A DNA stretch of 64,000 bases from positions 620,001 through 684,000 of the forward strand of contig NZ_JAEHFV010000002.1 of the NCBI RefSeq assembly GCF_016522065.1, in the 5' to 3' direction. Origin of the DNA: Flavobacterium agrisoli (GTDB lineage Bacteria; Bacteroidota; Bacteroidia; Flavobacteriales; Flavobacteriaceae). The position numbers were made by a program, and so were the translations under genes. The first letter of the stretch is position 1. Each line of letters opens with the position of its first letter. Positions 1 to 7,414 of this stretch are shown in pieces. The notes under the pieces were generated by a model. The model was not told the DNA's origin. It made no database searches and saw nothing but the letters and a program-made list of their open reading frames with translations.

Positions 1-1557
1 GCCGTAATCAATGGTATTGGTGGTTTGAGTCCAATCGGTTAAATACCAATCCAATTCGGCGCCCGAAACCCTTTCTGCTGTTCTTTTAATGTCATTTGGC
101 GTGGGATGTTTGAATTTAAAATCATTAAAATACCTTTTTAAAGTTGCATCTACATTTTCTTTTCCAATTACATATTCCAATTGCGAAAGGAAAAGACTTC
201 CTTTTACATAAGATGAAATGCTATAAGGACGATTTTCATCATAACGATCTCCGTGAGTAGTTTGTGGTTGCTCTTTTCCGGAATTAACTAAACTGTAGTA
301 CGCGGCATAATTTCCTTTAAATGGGTTTGCCTCTTTTTGATCGCCTTGCAATTCATTTAAGGCGCTGTCTTCTATGTACGTTGTAAAGCCTTCGTCCATC
401 CAAGGATGTTTCGATTCGTTTGAAGCCAAAATATGTTGAAACCATGAGTGTCCTAACTCATGTGTTGCTGTTCCTAAAATTCCTTGCAAAGTTCCGCTTC
501 CTAACATCAAGGTACACATCGCATACTCCATTCCGCCATCGCCACCCTGAATAAAAGAGTATTGTTTGTATGGATATTGACCTACTCTATGATTGTAATA
601 ATCCATTACTTTAACCATTAATGGTTCAAGCTGTTTCCAGTTTGCAGTAGTTTTGGGATCATTTTTATAAAAGAAGTGTAAATCAACATCATTTGGTCCT
701 TTTACAACATCATGAGTGTATTCTTTGTCAGCAGCCCAAGTAAAATCGTGTACATTTGGTGCGATAAAATGCCAAGTTAACGTTTTTGCTTTTTTAGGAT
801 AGGTAACCGTTACACCAGCATCTTCGTAACCATGACCGATTGTATTTTTATCTTGCAAATAACCCGAACCGCCAATTGTATATGCTTTATCGATGGTGAT
901 TTTTACATCGAAATTTCCCCAAACACCATGAAATTCTCTTGCGATGTAAGGATCGGCGTGCCAGCCTTCAAAATCAAACTCGGCTAATTTTGGATACCAT
1001 TGCGACATCGAAAGTTCAATGCCTTCTTTGTTATTTCTTCCTGAACGGCGAATTTGGACAGGAACCTGACCATCGAAATTTAACGTGAAAGTGGTTTTAG
1101 AATTGGGTAAAATGGGTTTAGCTAAGGTTACTTCTAAAATGGTACCCGAAGTGTTGGTTTGAGCCGCAACACCATCTTGTTTAAAATCGGTAATTTTTAA
1201 AAAACCAATTTCCTTTGGTTGCAATGTCTCAATTCGGCTTTGTTTTATCTCTTTTCCATCGGCGTCTTTTACTTTAGTTACCATTCGGCCATCGGGATCT
1301 TTTATCGAATGCAAACGGGCATCCATTTCGCTTCCTGGTTGAAAAGCATTTGGATACAAATGATAATAAACTTTACGTAACGTATCTGGCGAATTATTGG
1401 TATAAATTAATTCTTGTTTTCCTTTGTATTGATAGGTTTTTATGTCCATCGATACTTCCATTTTGTAATCGACGTGCTGTTGCCAATAAGGAGCACTTTG
1501 GGCAAAAGCTGCGGTAAAACTCAGATTCAAAATAGAAAGTAAAATAATTTTTTGCAT
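1..1557 (-). CDS. M1 family metallopeptidase, C-terminus cut by window edge
   Basis: Exported zinc aminopeptidase of family M1 that trims peptides outside the cytoplasm. The N-terminus is a signal peptide (MQKIILLSILNLSFTAAFAQ). The zinc site is complete: HELGH at residues 366-370, and the third ligand E389 in WMDEGF, 18 residues after the second histidine. A GGMEYAM stretch upstream corresponds to the family's substrate-binding GxMEN loop. The frame is open for 519 codons and runs off the left edge; relatives are about 600 residues, so roughly 100 C-terminal residues are missing. It follows the S8 protease on the same strand across a 66-bp gap that holds a strong hairpin. Family identity is firm; substrate is unknown. 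Confidence 0.93.
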   Translation of the reverse strand, partial: MQKIILLSILNLSFTAAFAQSAPYWQQHVDYKMEVSMDIKTYQYKGKQELIYTNNSPDTLRKVYYHLYPNAFQPGSEMDARLHSIKDPDGRMVTKVKDADGKEIKQSRIETLQPKEIGFLKITDFKQDGVAAQTNTSGTILEVTLAKPILPNSKTTFTLNFDGQVPVQIRRSGRNNKEGIELSMSQWYPKLAEFDFEGWHADPYIAREFHGVWGNFDVKITIDKAYTIGGSGYLQDKNTIGHGYEDAGVTVTYPKKAKTLTWHFIAPNVHDFTWAADKEYTHDVVKGPNDVDLHFFYKNDPKTTANWKQLEPLMVKVMDYYNHRVGQYPYKQYSFIQGGDGGMEYAMCTLMLGSGTLQGILGTATHELGHSWFQHILASNESKHPWMDEGFTTYIEDSALNELQGDQKEANPFKGNYAAYYSLVNSGKEQPQTTHGDRYDENRPYSISSYVKGSLFLSQLEYVIGKENVDATLKRYFNDFKFKHPTPNDIKRTAERVSGAELDWYLTDWTQTTNTIDYG

Positions 1558-1576
1558 GATTATTTTAATAATAAAA

Positions 1577-1601
1577 ATGGAAGAGCAGTTCGCTCTTCCA
1601 T
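1577..1601 (-). terminator. Terminator-like hairpin between S8 and M1 protease genes
   Basis: Perfect 10-bp stem ATGGAAGAGC / GCTCTTCCAT with a 5-nt loop. On the minus strand it is followed by TTTTTATTATT, as expected of an intrinsic terminator of the S8 gene. It ends only about 20 bp before the M1 start codon, so it may also act as an intercistronic attenuator. Confidence 0.7.
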
Positions 1602-1623
1602 CGGATTAATAGGTTTTTATTTT

Positions 1624-3237
1624 TTATTTTTTTGACATTTTTTCGGCCATTTGTAAGGCATAATAAGCATTGACCATGCGCGCTGTTTTAGAAGATTCTG
1701 AAGCAGGTTTGATTTCGCTATTTTCACCTAAAGCTACATTATTTGGCAATAAAACGCCCGAATTCATTAAGATGTGTTTTACTTGAGGAGCTGTTAATTT
1801 TGGATAATACGAACGAATTAAAGCGGCAACACCTGCTGCGTTAGGCGACGCCATTGACGTTCCTTGTAAATATTTGTATTTGTTGTTGGGCACAGTGGCG
1901 TAAATTTCTTCACCAGGAGCAAAAACATCGACATTAATCTTTCCGAAATTTGAAAAATCGGCCACAACATCTTGTCCGTAAGTTTTGTTAATCGCACCAA
2001 TAGTAATTACGTTATCGGCAAATTCTTTAATGTTATCTTCCGAATCATTAGGATAATTGATGTTTTGTTTTTCATCAATATTATAGCCATCATTTCCGGC
2101 AGCGTGAACAATTAAAACGTCTTTTTTGGCCGCGTATTTTATAGCATCGTAAACCCAGTCTTTATGTGGAGAAAAACTTTTTCCGAAACTTCCGTTGATT
2201 ACTTTTGCACCATTATCTACTGCGTAACGAATGGCTAAAGCAATGTCTTTATCGTATTCGTCTCCATCGGGTACGGCGCGAACGGTCATGATTTCCACAT
2301 TTGCCGATGCCACTCCGTCTCCACCTAAATCATTACCACGAACTTGCGCTATGATTCCGGCAACGTGTGTACCGTGTAACGCTTTTTCTTTGTCAGGTCC
2401 AAAAACAACGTTATTTCCGTAGTGGGTGTCTTTAAGTTCTTCTGGATTGTCGCCTACGATTTTTCTGCCGTCAAATTCTTTATTTAAATTAAAATTCAAC
2501 TGGTTGTAAACGTATTCTTTATAATCGTTTAAGCCACTTTCAAAATCAGGTCCTGCATTTTCTAAAATACGGCTCATGATCATTTTGTCGCGATTTAAGC
2601 TCGGATCGGTAGTCGAAATCGCATTCAAATCCTCAATAGTATAATGGTCTTTTTTCAGGTAAGTTTGAATCGATTTGTTGGTATTCAATAAAAAGTCTAC
2701 TTGTTGTTTGTCTTCCATTGCTTTGCTGTATTTTTTGTCATAAGCAGCCAAAGCATCTTTGTATTGTTGCGATCCGTCATCGCCTTTTTTCACGATTCGA
2801 GTCATTTCAAGATTTTCATCAACAGCATCGCCTAAAAAATTCCAACCATGAATATCATCAACAAATCCGTTTTTATCATCGTCAATTCCATTTCCTGGAA
2901 CTTCTTTTGTATTGGTCCAAATTACTCCTTTTAAATCTTCGTGTTCAATATCTACACCCGAATCTACAATTCCAACGATTACTTTTTGACCCGTTTTTCC
3001 GGTTAATAATTCGGCATAGGCTTTATCTACGCTCATACCCGGAATGGTATCTTTTGTTAAGTCTAAATGACTCCAACGCTTGAGTTCATTATCAGAAAGC
3101 GGGGCTTTTTTAACGATTACTTCAGGAGCTGTTTGGTTCATAGGAACGGCCGAAACGGCAGCTTGTTTTCCGGCACCACAACCTGCTAATGCTAAGGCAA
3201 TAAAAGCAGATACATACAAAGGTTTTATACTAGCCAT
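1624..3237 (-). CDS. S8 family serine peptidase (subtilisin-like lipoprotein)
   Basis: Secreted subtilase. The N-terminus is a lipoprotein signal with lipobox LAGC (Cys20), so the protein is probably membrane-anchored. The catalytic triad is intact: D92 in IVDSGVD, H288 in HGTHVAG, S461 in GTSMASP, with the oxyanion Asn in AAGND near 382. Unusually, about 195 residues separate the Asp and His motifs (about 30-40 in classical subtilisins), a charged, probably helical insertion. No type IX sorting domain is visible at the C-terminus. M1 peptidase follows downstream and a C1 peptidase is divergent, making a cluster of exported proteases. Substrate unknown. Confidence 0.93.
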   Translation of the reverse strand: MASIKPLYVSAFIALALAGCGAGKQAAVSAVPMNQTAPEVIVKKAPLSDNELKRWSHLDLTKDTIPGMSVDKAYAELLTGKTGQKVIVGIVDSGVDIEHEDLKGVIWTNTKEVPGNGIDDDKNGFVDDIHGWNFLGDAVDENLEMTRIVKKGDDGSQQYKDALAAYDKKYSKAMEDKQQVDFLLNTNKSIQTYLKKDHYTIEDLNAISTTDPSLNRDKMIMSRILENAGPDFESGLNDYKEYVYNQLNFNLNKEFDGRKIVGDNPEELKDTHYGNNVVFGPDKEKALHGTHVAGIIAQVRGNDLGGDGVASANVEIMTVRAVPDGDEYDKDIALAIRYAVDNGAKVINGSFGKSFSPHKDWVYDAIKYAAKKDVLIVHAAGNDGYNIDEKQNINYPNDSEDNIKEFADNVITIGAINKTYGQDVVADFSNFGKINVDVFAPGEEIYATVPNNKYKYLQGTSMASPNAAGVAALIRSYYPKLTAPQVKHILMNSGVLLPNNVALGENSEIKPASESSKTARMVNAYYALQMAEKMSKK

Positions 3238-3301
3238 ACGTAGTGTTTTAGTTCATTTTTGAATATTTGACGAATTTATACTTTTTTGTTACAAAAAACT
3301 A

Positions 3302-3313
3302 ACTGTTAACAGT
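3302..3313. promoter_or_regulatory. 12-bp perfect palindrome in divergent protease intergenic region
   Basis: ACTGTTAACAGT is self-complementary and lies 65 bp upstream of the S8 start in the 237-bp gap between the divergent S8 and C1 protease genes. It could be a shared operator. No clear TAnnTTTG box was found on either side, so this is weak inference. Confidence 0.3.
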
Positions 3314-3474
3314 GTATTATGATTTTGTGAAAACGAATCGGAATGCATTTTTCGCAATGATTTTCTTACTTCGTTAATCTATTTTGTTAAAAAAGTGACC
3401 AAATTGATTTATTTTTAATTGTTTTGCAATACTAATTCAAATGTGCTTATTAAATTTTCTATTATCAAATTATT

Positions 3475-4671
3475 ATGAAAAAAAATCTAATGCAAACCCT
3501 TGGTCTTGCAACTGTGTTTTTATTCAGTTGTGGCTCGGTTAACGCGCAGGACATTTTGGTGAATTCACTTAAATTAAATGCAAGCGACAACAGCAAAAAC
3601 AGTTTCAAATTTACCGAACAAATTAATTTAGGAACTACTTCTGTAAAAAGTCAAGGTTCATCGGGGACTTGTTGGAGTTATGCGACCAATTCGTATTTAG
3701 AATCGGAAATGATTCGCATGGGCAAACAACCGGTTGAGTTGTCGCAAATATTTTCGGCCAGAAATGTATATGTCGAAAAAGGAATAAATTATGTGCGTAT
3801 GCACGGTGCTGTTTCTTTAGGAGATGGTGGCGAAACACACGATGTTATCAACATGTTTCGAAAGTACGGAGCAGTTCCTCGCGAAGTATATACCGGTTTA
3901 AATTATGGAACCGATAAAAACAAATTTGCCGAAATGGCTGCCATGATTGAAGGTGTTTTAAGTGCTGTGGTTAAAAATCCAAACGGAACTTTGACTCCAA
4001 ATTGGCAAAAAGCATATACGGCTGTTATCGATTCGTATTTGGGCGAAGTTCCTGAAAAATTCAATTACAAAGGGAAAGAATATACACCGCAATCTTTTGC
4101 GAAAGAAGTAGTAGGAATTAATCCAGATGATTATATCGAAATGTCTTCGTTTACCAATGCGCCCTATTATCAAAAAACGATGTTGATGGTGCCAGACAAT
4201 TGGTCTTTTGATCAAGTGTACAACATCAAAATGAACGAAATGACCGATGTAATTGATAATGCTTTGAAAAAAGGATATACCGTTGCTTGGGCTACCGATG
4301 TAAGTGAAAAAAGTTTTAGTTGGAAAAATGGTTTTGCGTATGTTCCAACCAAAAAGTTTGATGATATGTCCGAAGAGGAGAAAAAAGACATGTTTAATGG
4401 ACCAAAACAGGAGCTTGATATTACACCAGAAATGCGTCAGCAAGCTTTTGATAACTACCAAACAACCGATGATCACGCCATGCACATTATCGGTTTAGCA
4501 AAAGACCAATCGGGTAAAGAATATTATATCGTTAAAAATTCATGGGGTGCCACCAACGATTACCAAGGGTTTTTATTTGTGACTAAAAATTTCGTAAAAT
4601 ACAAAACAACTGCTTTGATGGTAAACAAAGGCGGAATTCCTTCGGATTTAGCCAAAAAATTGGGCGTGTAA
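3475..4671 (+). CDS. C1 family peptidase (aminopeptidase C / bleomycin hydrolase-like)
   Basis: Papain-fold cysteine peptidase of the bleomycin hydrolase subgroup. Visible catalytic residues: Q60 and C66 in QGSSGTCWSYA, H334 in DDHAMH, and N355 in VKNSWG. The sequence between them matches the long PepC-type fold. An N-terminal signal sequence (to about residue 25, ending VNAQ) shows it is exported, whereas classical bleomycin hydrolases are cytoplasmic; Cys19 in LFSCG is a poor lipobox. A strong terminator follows the stop. It is transcribed away from the S8 gene. Confidence 0.92.
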   Translation: MKKNLMQTLGLATVFLFSCGSVNAQDILVNSLKLNASDNSKNSFKFTEQINLGTTSVKSQGSSGTCWSYATNSYLESEMIRMGKQPVELSQIFSARNVYVEKGINYVRMHGAVSLGDGGETHDVINMFRKYGAVPREVYTGLNYGTDKNKFAEMAAMIEGVLSAVVKNPNGTLTPNWQKAYTAVIDSYLGEVPEKFNYKGKEYTPQSFAKEVVGINPDDYIEMSSFTNAPYYQKTMLMVPDNWSFDQVYNIKMNEMTDVIDNALKKGYTVAWATDVSEKSFSWKNGFAYVPTKKFDDMSEEEKKDMFNGPKQELDITPEMRQQAFDNYQTTDDHAMHIIGLAKDQSGKEYYIVKNSWGATNDYQGFLFVTKNFVKYKTTALMVNKGGIPSDLAKKLGV

Positions 4672-4693
4672 TTTTGCAAATAGAGGACAAGCA

Positions 4694-4733
4694 AAAAAGT
4701 CAGGATTTCAACACGATGAAATCCTGACTTTTT
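4694..4733. terminator. Bidirectional intrinsic terminator
   Basis: Perfect 17-bp stem AAAAAGTCAGGATTTCA / TGAAATCCTGACTTTTT around a 6-nt loop. It lies between the convergent C1 peptidase and mntR genes and has U-tracts in both directions. Confidence 0.93.
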
Positions 4734-4751
4734 ATTTATAATCATTACTAT

Positions 4752-5405
4752 TTAAAGTAATTTGACAAATAGGTTAGAGGCAATTTTGTTAGAAATGGTA
4801 AGTTCTTTTCCGTCGACTTTAATTTTTAACGATAAATCAAAGGTTTCTTTTGAAATAAAATCGATTGTAGAACCCAACGCAATTTCTTGTTTGTCGAGGT
4901 ATTTTAAAAAAGCCGAAGAAGTGTCTTTTACGCCTACACAAACGCCGGATTGATGGGGTACTAATTCCGATAGTAATTGTTTTTCGATGGCAATAATACG
5001 TCCTTTTGCGTCTGGAATTGGGTCGCCATGTGGGTCTTCGGTTGGATTGCCTAAAAAATCATCTAATTTATTGATTAATTTTTCCGATTTGATGTGTTCC
5101 AATTGTTCGGCAATTTCGTGTACTTCATCCCATGAAAAATCCAACTTTTCTACCAAAAAAACTTCCCATAAACGGTGTTTACGAACAATCATTTTGGCTT
5201 CTAATTTTCCCGATTCGGTCAAAGAAACACCTTGGTATTTTTTATAATTTACAAAATCCTTATCGGATAATTTTTTGAGCATATCGGTCACCGATGAAGC
5301 TTTGGTTTCCATCATTTCTGCAATCGCGTTCGTACTAACACCCGAATTGGAATGGCTGGTTAAATGATAAATGGCCTTAAGGTAGTTTTCTTCTGAGAAA
5401 GTCAT
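4752..5405 (-). CDS. mntR: DtxR/MntR-family metal-dependent transcriptional regulator
   Basis: Metal-sensing repressor of the DtxR/MntR family, 217 residues. Residues 1-70 form the winged helix-turn-helix (NAIAEMMETKASSVTDMLKKL). Residues about 75-140 carry the dimerisation and metal-binding part (HRLWEVFL, HEIAEQLEHI, DPHGDPIP). The last 65 residues look like the FeoA/SH3-like domain of long family members. The gene lies 48 bp downstream of the metal transporter on the same strand, so it is probably co-transcribed and autoregulated with its target. Manganese rather than iron is inferred from the mntH neighbour; the sequence alone does not settle it. Confidence 0.9.
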   Translation of the reverse strand: MTFSEENYLKAIYHLTSHSNSGVSTNAIAEMMETKASSVTDMLKKLSDKDFVNYKKYQGVSLTESGKLEAKMIVRKHRLWEVFLVEKLDFSWDEVHEIAEQLEHIKSEKLINKLDDFLGNPTEDPHGDPIPDAKGRIIAIEKQLLSELVPHQSGVCVGVKDTSSAFLKYLDKQEIALGSTIDFISKETFDLSLKIKVDGKELTISNKIASNLFVKLL

Positions 5406-5453
5406 TATTTGCGGATTGTAAGTTAAGGCTTTTCAAATTTGGAAGAAGCCGAG

Positions 5454-7325
5454 CTACTTTTTAACAATAAACAAAGGTATCGAAATTTTGTGACGGAGTT
5501 GGTTAACGGTGGTTCCGAAAATCAAATCTTTGATTCCGGTGTGGCCATGAGTTCCCATGACCAATACATCAAAATGGCCTTTGTTGATGATTTCGGGAAT
5601 TACTTTATGCGGTTTGCCAAATCCCAATTCGGTTTCGATTTTAAATCCTTTTGAGCTTAATAACTCTTGGTATTCTTTTAGCAATTTTTCGTCTATACTG
5701 GTTTCGTGATCGTCTGTTTCGTGTCCGTAAAACAAGGCGTTAACAGTTTCAACAATATGAATTAGTGTGTATTGCGCTTCAATTCCGCCCAATTTAAAAG
5801 CATTGTTCAGCGCAGTTTCATCGGCTTGGGAAAAATCCACCGAAATGGCTATCTGATGGTGGTGTTTTATTTTTTGTTCCGAAAACTGAATGTTCAAAGC
5901 ATGTGGTGAGTGGTTGTGCATTCTTGATTTTATCTTCGCTACAAACGGATTGATTATGATGTAAAACAACAAAACCAAAAATGCAATAGCTAAAGGTACT
6001 ACGGTAACCCAAAGTGCAACGGGGTTTTCGGAGGAATCGAGCCAGCCTACAATTTCGTCGTAAACTAATTTTATATTTAAAGAAACAATGATTGAAGCAA
6101 TAATCCAAGCTGCTATTTGTGTGATTTTGTTGATATGAAAACCGTTCATTTTGGATTTATCACTCACAAAATGAATCAACGGAATGATAGCAAACCCCAA
6201 TTGTAAACTCAGTATAACTTGACTAAAAATAAGTAATTTACCCGTGACACTTTCGCCATAAATGGTAATGACTACAACAGCTGGGACAATGGCAATTAAA
6301 CGCGTCATAATGCGACGCACCCAAGGTTGAATACGCAAATGCAAATAACCTTCCATGATAATTTGACCGGCTAATGTTCCTGTTACGGTAGAGCTTTGTC
6401 CTGCTGCAATTAACGCAACAGCAAATAAAACGGGTGCCCATTTAGTGCCCAAAAGAGGTTCTAGAAATTGATGTGCATCTTGAATTTCGGCCACTTCAAA
6501 CATCCCATTTTTATAAAAAGTAGCAGCGGCTAATATCAAAATGGCGGCATTTACAAAAAAAGCAAGGTTTAAGGCGATGGTCGAATCGATTAAATTGTAT
6601 TTCAATGCTTGCTTGATTCCGGCTTTGCTTCGATCAAATTTTCGGGTTTGAACCAAAGATGAATGTAAATACAAATTATGAGGCATTACCGTTGCGCCAA
6701 TTATTCCAATGGCAATATACAGCGCCGCCGAATTGGGAATAGAAGGAACCAATCCTGCAACAATTTGATCCATTTGGGGTTCGGCAAAAATCATTTCAAA
6801 AACAAACGAAAATCCAATGATGGCTACCAATGCAATAATAAAAGCTTCCATTTTTCGAATGCCTTTGTTAATTAAAAATAGCAGTAAAAAAGTGTCCAAA
6901 ACCGTTATTAAAACGCCTTCAATCAACGGAATTCCAAAAAGCAAATTGATTCCGATTGCCATACCTAAAACTTCGGCTAAATCGCAGGCAGCAATGGCAA
7001 TTTCCGCCAAAAAATATAAAATGTAATTGATGTATTTAGAATAGGTTTCCCTAGATGCTTGAGCCAAATCGCGTTGGGTTACAATTCCCAATCGGGCACT
7101 TAAACTTTGCAGTAACAAGGCCATTAAATTACTCATTAGCAATACCCAAAGTAAAGAATATCCAAACTGACTACCACCCGCAATATCGGTAGCCCAATTT
7201 CCGGGATCCATATAACCCACACTTACCAAATAAGCAGGGCCTAAAAAGGCTAATATTTTTCGGAAACCGGTTTTTTTATGTTGAGTAGCAACGGATTGGT
7301 TAACTTCTTCTAATGATTTAGTCAT
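5454..7325 (-). CDS. mntH: NRAMP divalent metal transporter fused to a UspA domain
   Basis: Proton-coupled Mn(II)/Fe(II) importer of the NRAMP family in the inner membrane. The metal-site motifs are present: DPGN at residues 40-43 in TM1 and MPH at 214-216 in TM6. About 11 membrane segments fill residues 25-460. The C-terminal stretch from about residue 480 to the end is a universal stress protein domain with the nucleotide-binding pattern GTHGHTG...FGTT, so the 623-residue protein is longer than stand-alone MntH (about 410). mntR follows downstream. A TATATTTG -7 box on the minus strand lies just upstream, and the divergent neighbour is a TonB receptor. Confidence 0.93.
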   Translation of the reverse strand: MTKSLEEVNQSVATQHKKTGFRKILAFLGPAYLVSVGYMDPGNWATDIAGGSQFGYSLLWVLLMSNLMALLLQSLSARLGIVTQRDLAQASRETYSKYINYILYFLAEIAIAACDLAEVLGMAIGINLLFGIPLIEGVLITVLDTFLLLFLINKGIRKMEAFIIALVAIIGFSFVFEMIFAEPQMDQIVAGLVPSIPNSAALYIAIGIIGATVMPHNLYLHSSLVQTRKFDRSKAGIKQALKYNLIDSTIALNLAFFVNAAILILAAATFYKNGMFEVAEIQDAHQFLEPLLGTKWAPVLFAVALIAAGQSSTVTGTLAGQIIMEGYLHLRIQPWVRRIMTRLIAIVPAVVVITIYGESVTGKLLIFSQVILSLQLGFAIIPLIHFVSDKSKMNGFHINKITQIAAWIIASIIVSLNIKLVYDEIVGWLDSSENPVALWVTVVPLAIAFLVLLFYIIINPFVAKIKSRMHNHSPHALNIQFSEQKIKHHHQIAISVDFSQADETALNNAFKLGGIEAQYTLIHIVETVNALFYGHETDDHETSIDEKLLKEYQELLSSKGFKIETELGFGKPHKVIPEIINKGHFDVLVMGTHGHTGIKDLIFGTTVNQLRHKISIPLFIVKK

Positions 7326-7344
7326 TTGGTAAAAATTGTTAAAG

Positions 7345-7352
7345 CAAATATA
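7345..7352 (-). promoter_or_regulatory. -7 promoter element of mntH-mntR
   Basis: The minus strand reads TATATTTG, a full match to the Bacteroidota -7 consensus TAnnTTTG, 20 bp upstream of the mntH start. No TTG at the usual distance was found. Confidence 0.55.
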
Positions 7353-7363
7353 AGAATATAATT

Positions 7364-7401
7364 TTGTTATTGTAATTTAATTTTTAGCTTTGTCTAAAAA
7401 T
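7364..7401 (+). promoter_or_regulatory. TonB receptor promoter with palindromic operator over -7
   Basis: TTG at 7364-7366, an 18-bp spacer, and TAGCTTTG at 7385-7392 fit the Bacteroidota promoter exactly. Over the -7 box lies a perfect interrupted palindrome, ATTTTTAG (7380-7387), CTTTGT, CTAAAAAT (7394-7401). Its TTTAG...CTAAA shape resembles DtxR/MntR-type operators, and mntR is in the adjoining operon. Regulation by MntR is inference. Confidence 0.65.
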
Positions 7402-7414
7402 AAATTAAGATTTA

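Noticed and set aside
2718-3083. 121-codon open frame opposite the S8 protease
   Set aside because: Shadow frame rich in F, H, Q and R with no recognisable motif.
3958-4485. 175-codon open frame opposite the C1 peptidase
   Set aside because: It lies fully inside a well-supported gene, has no family features, and its composition is that of an antisense shadow.
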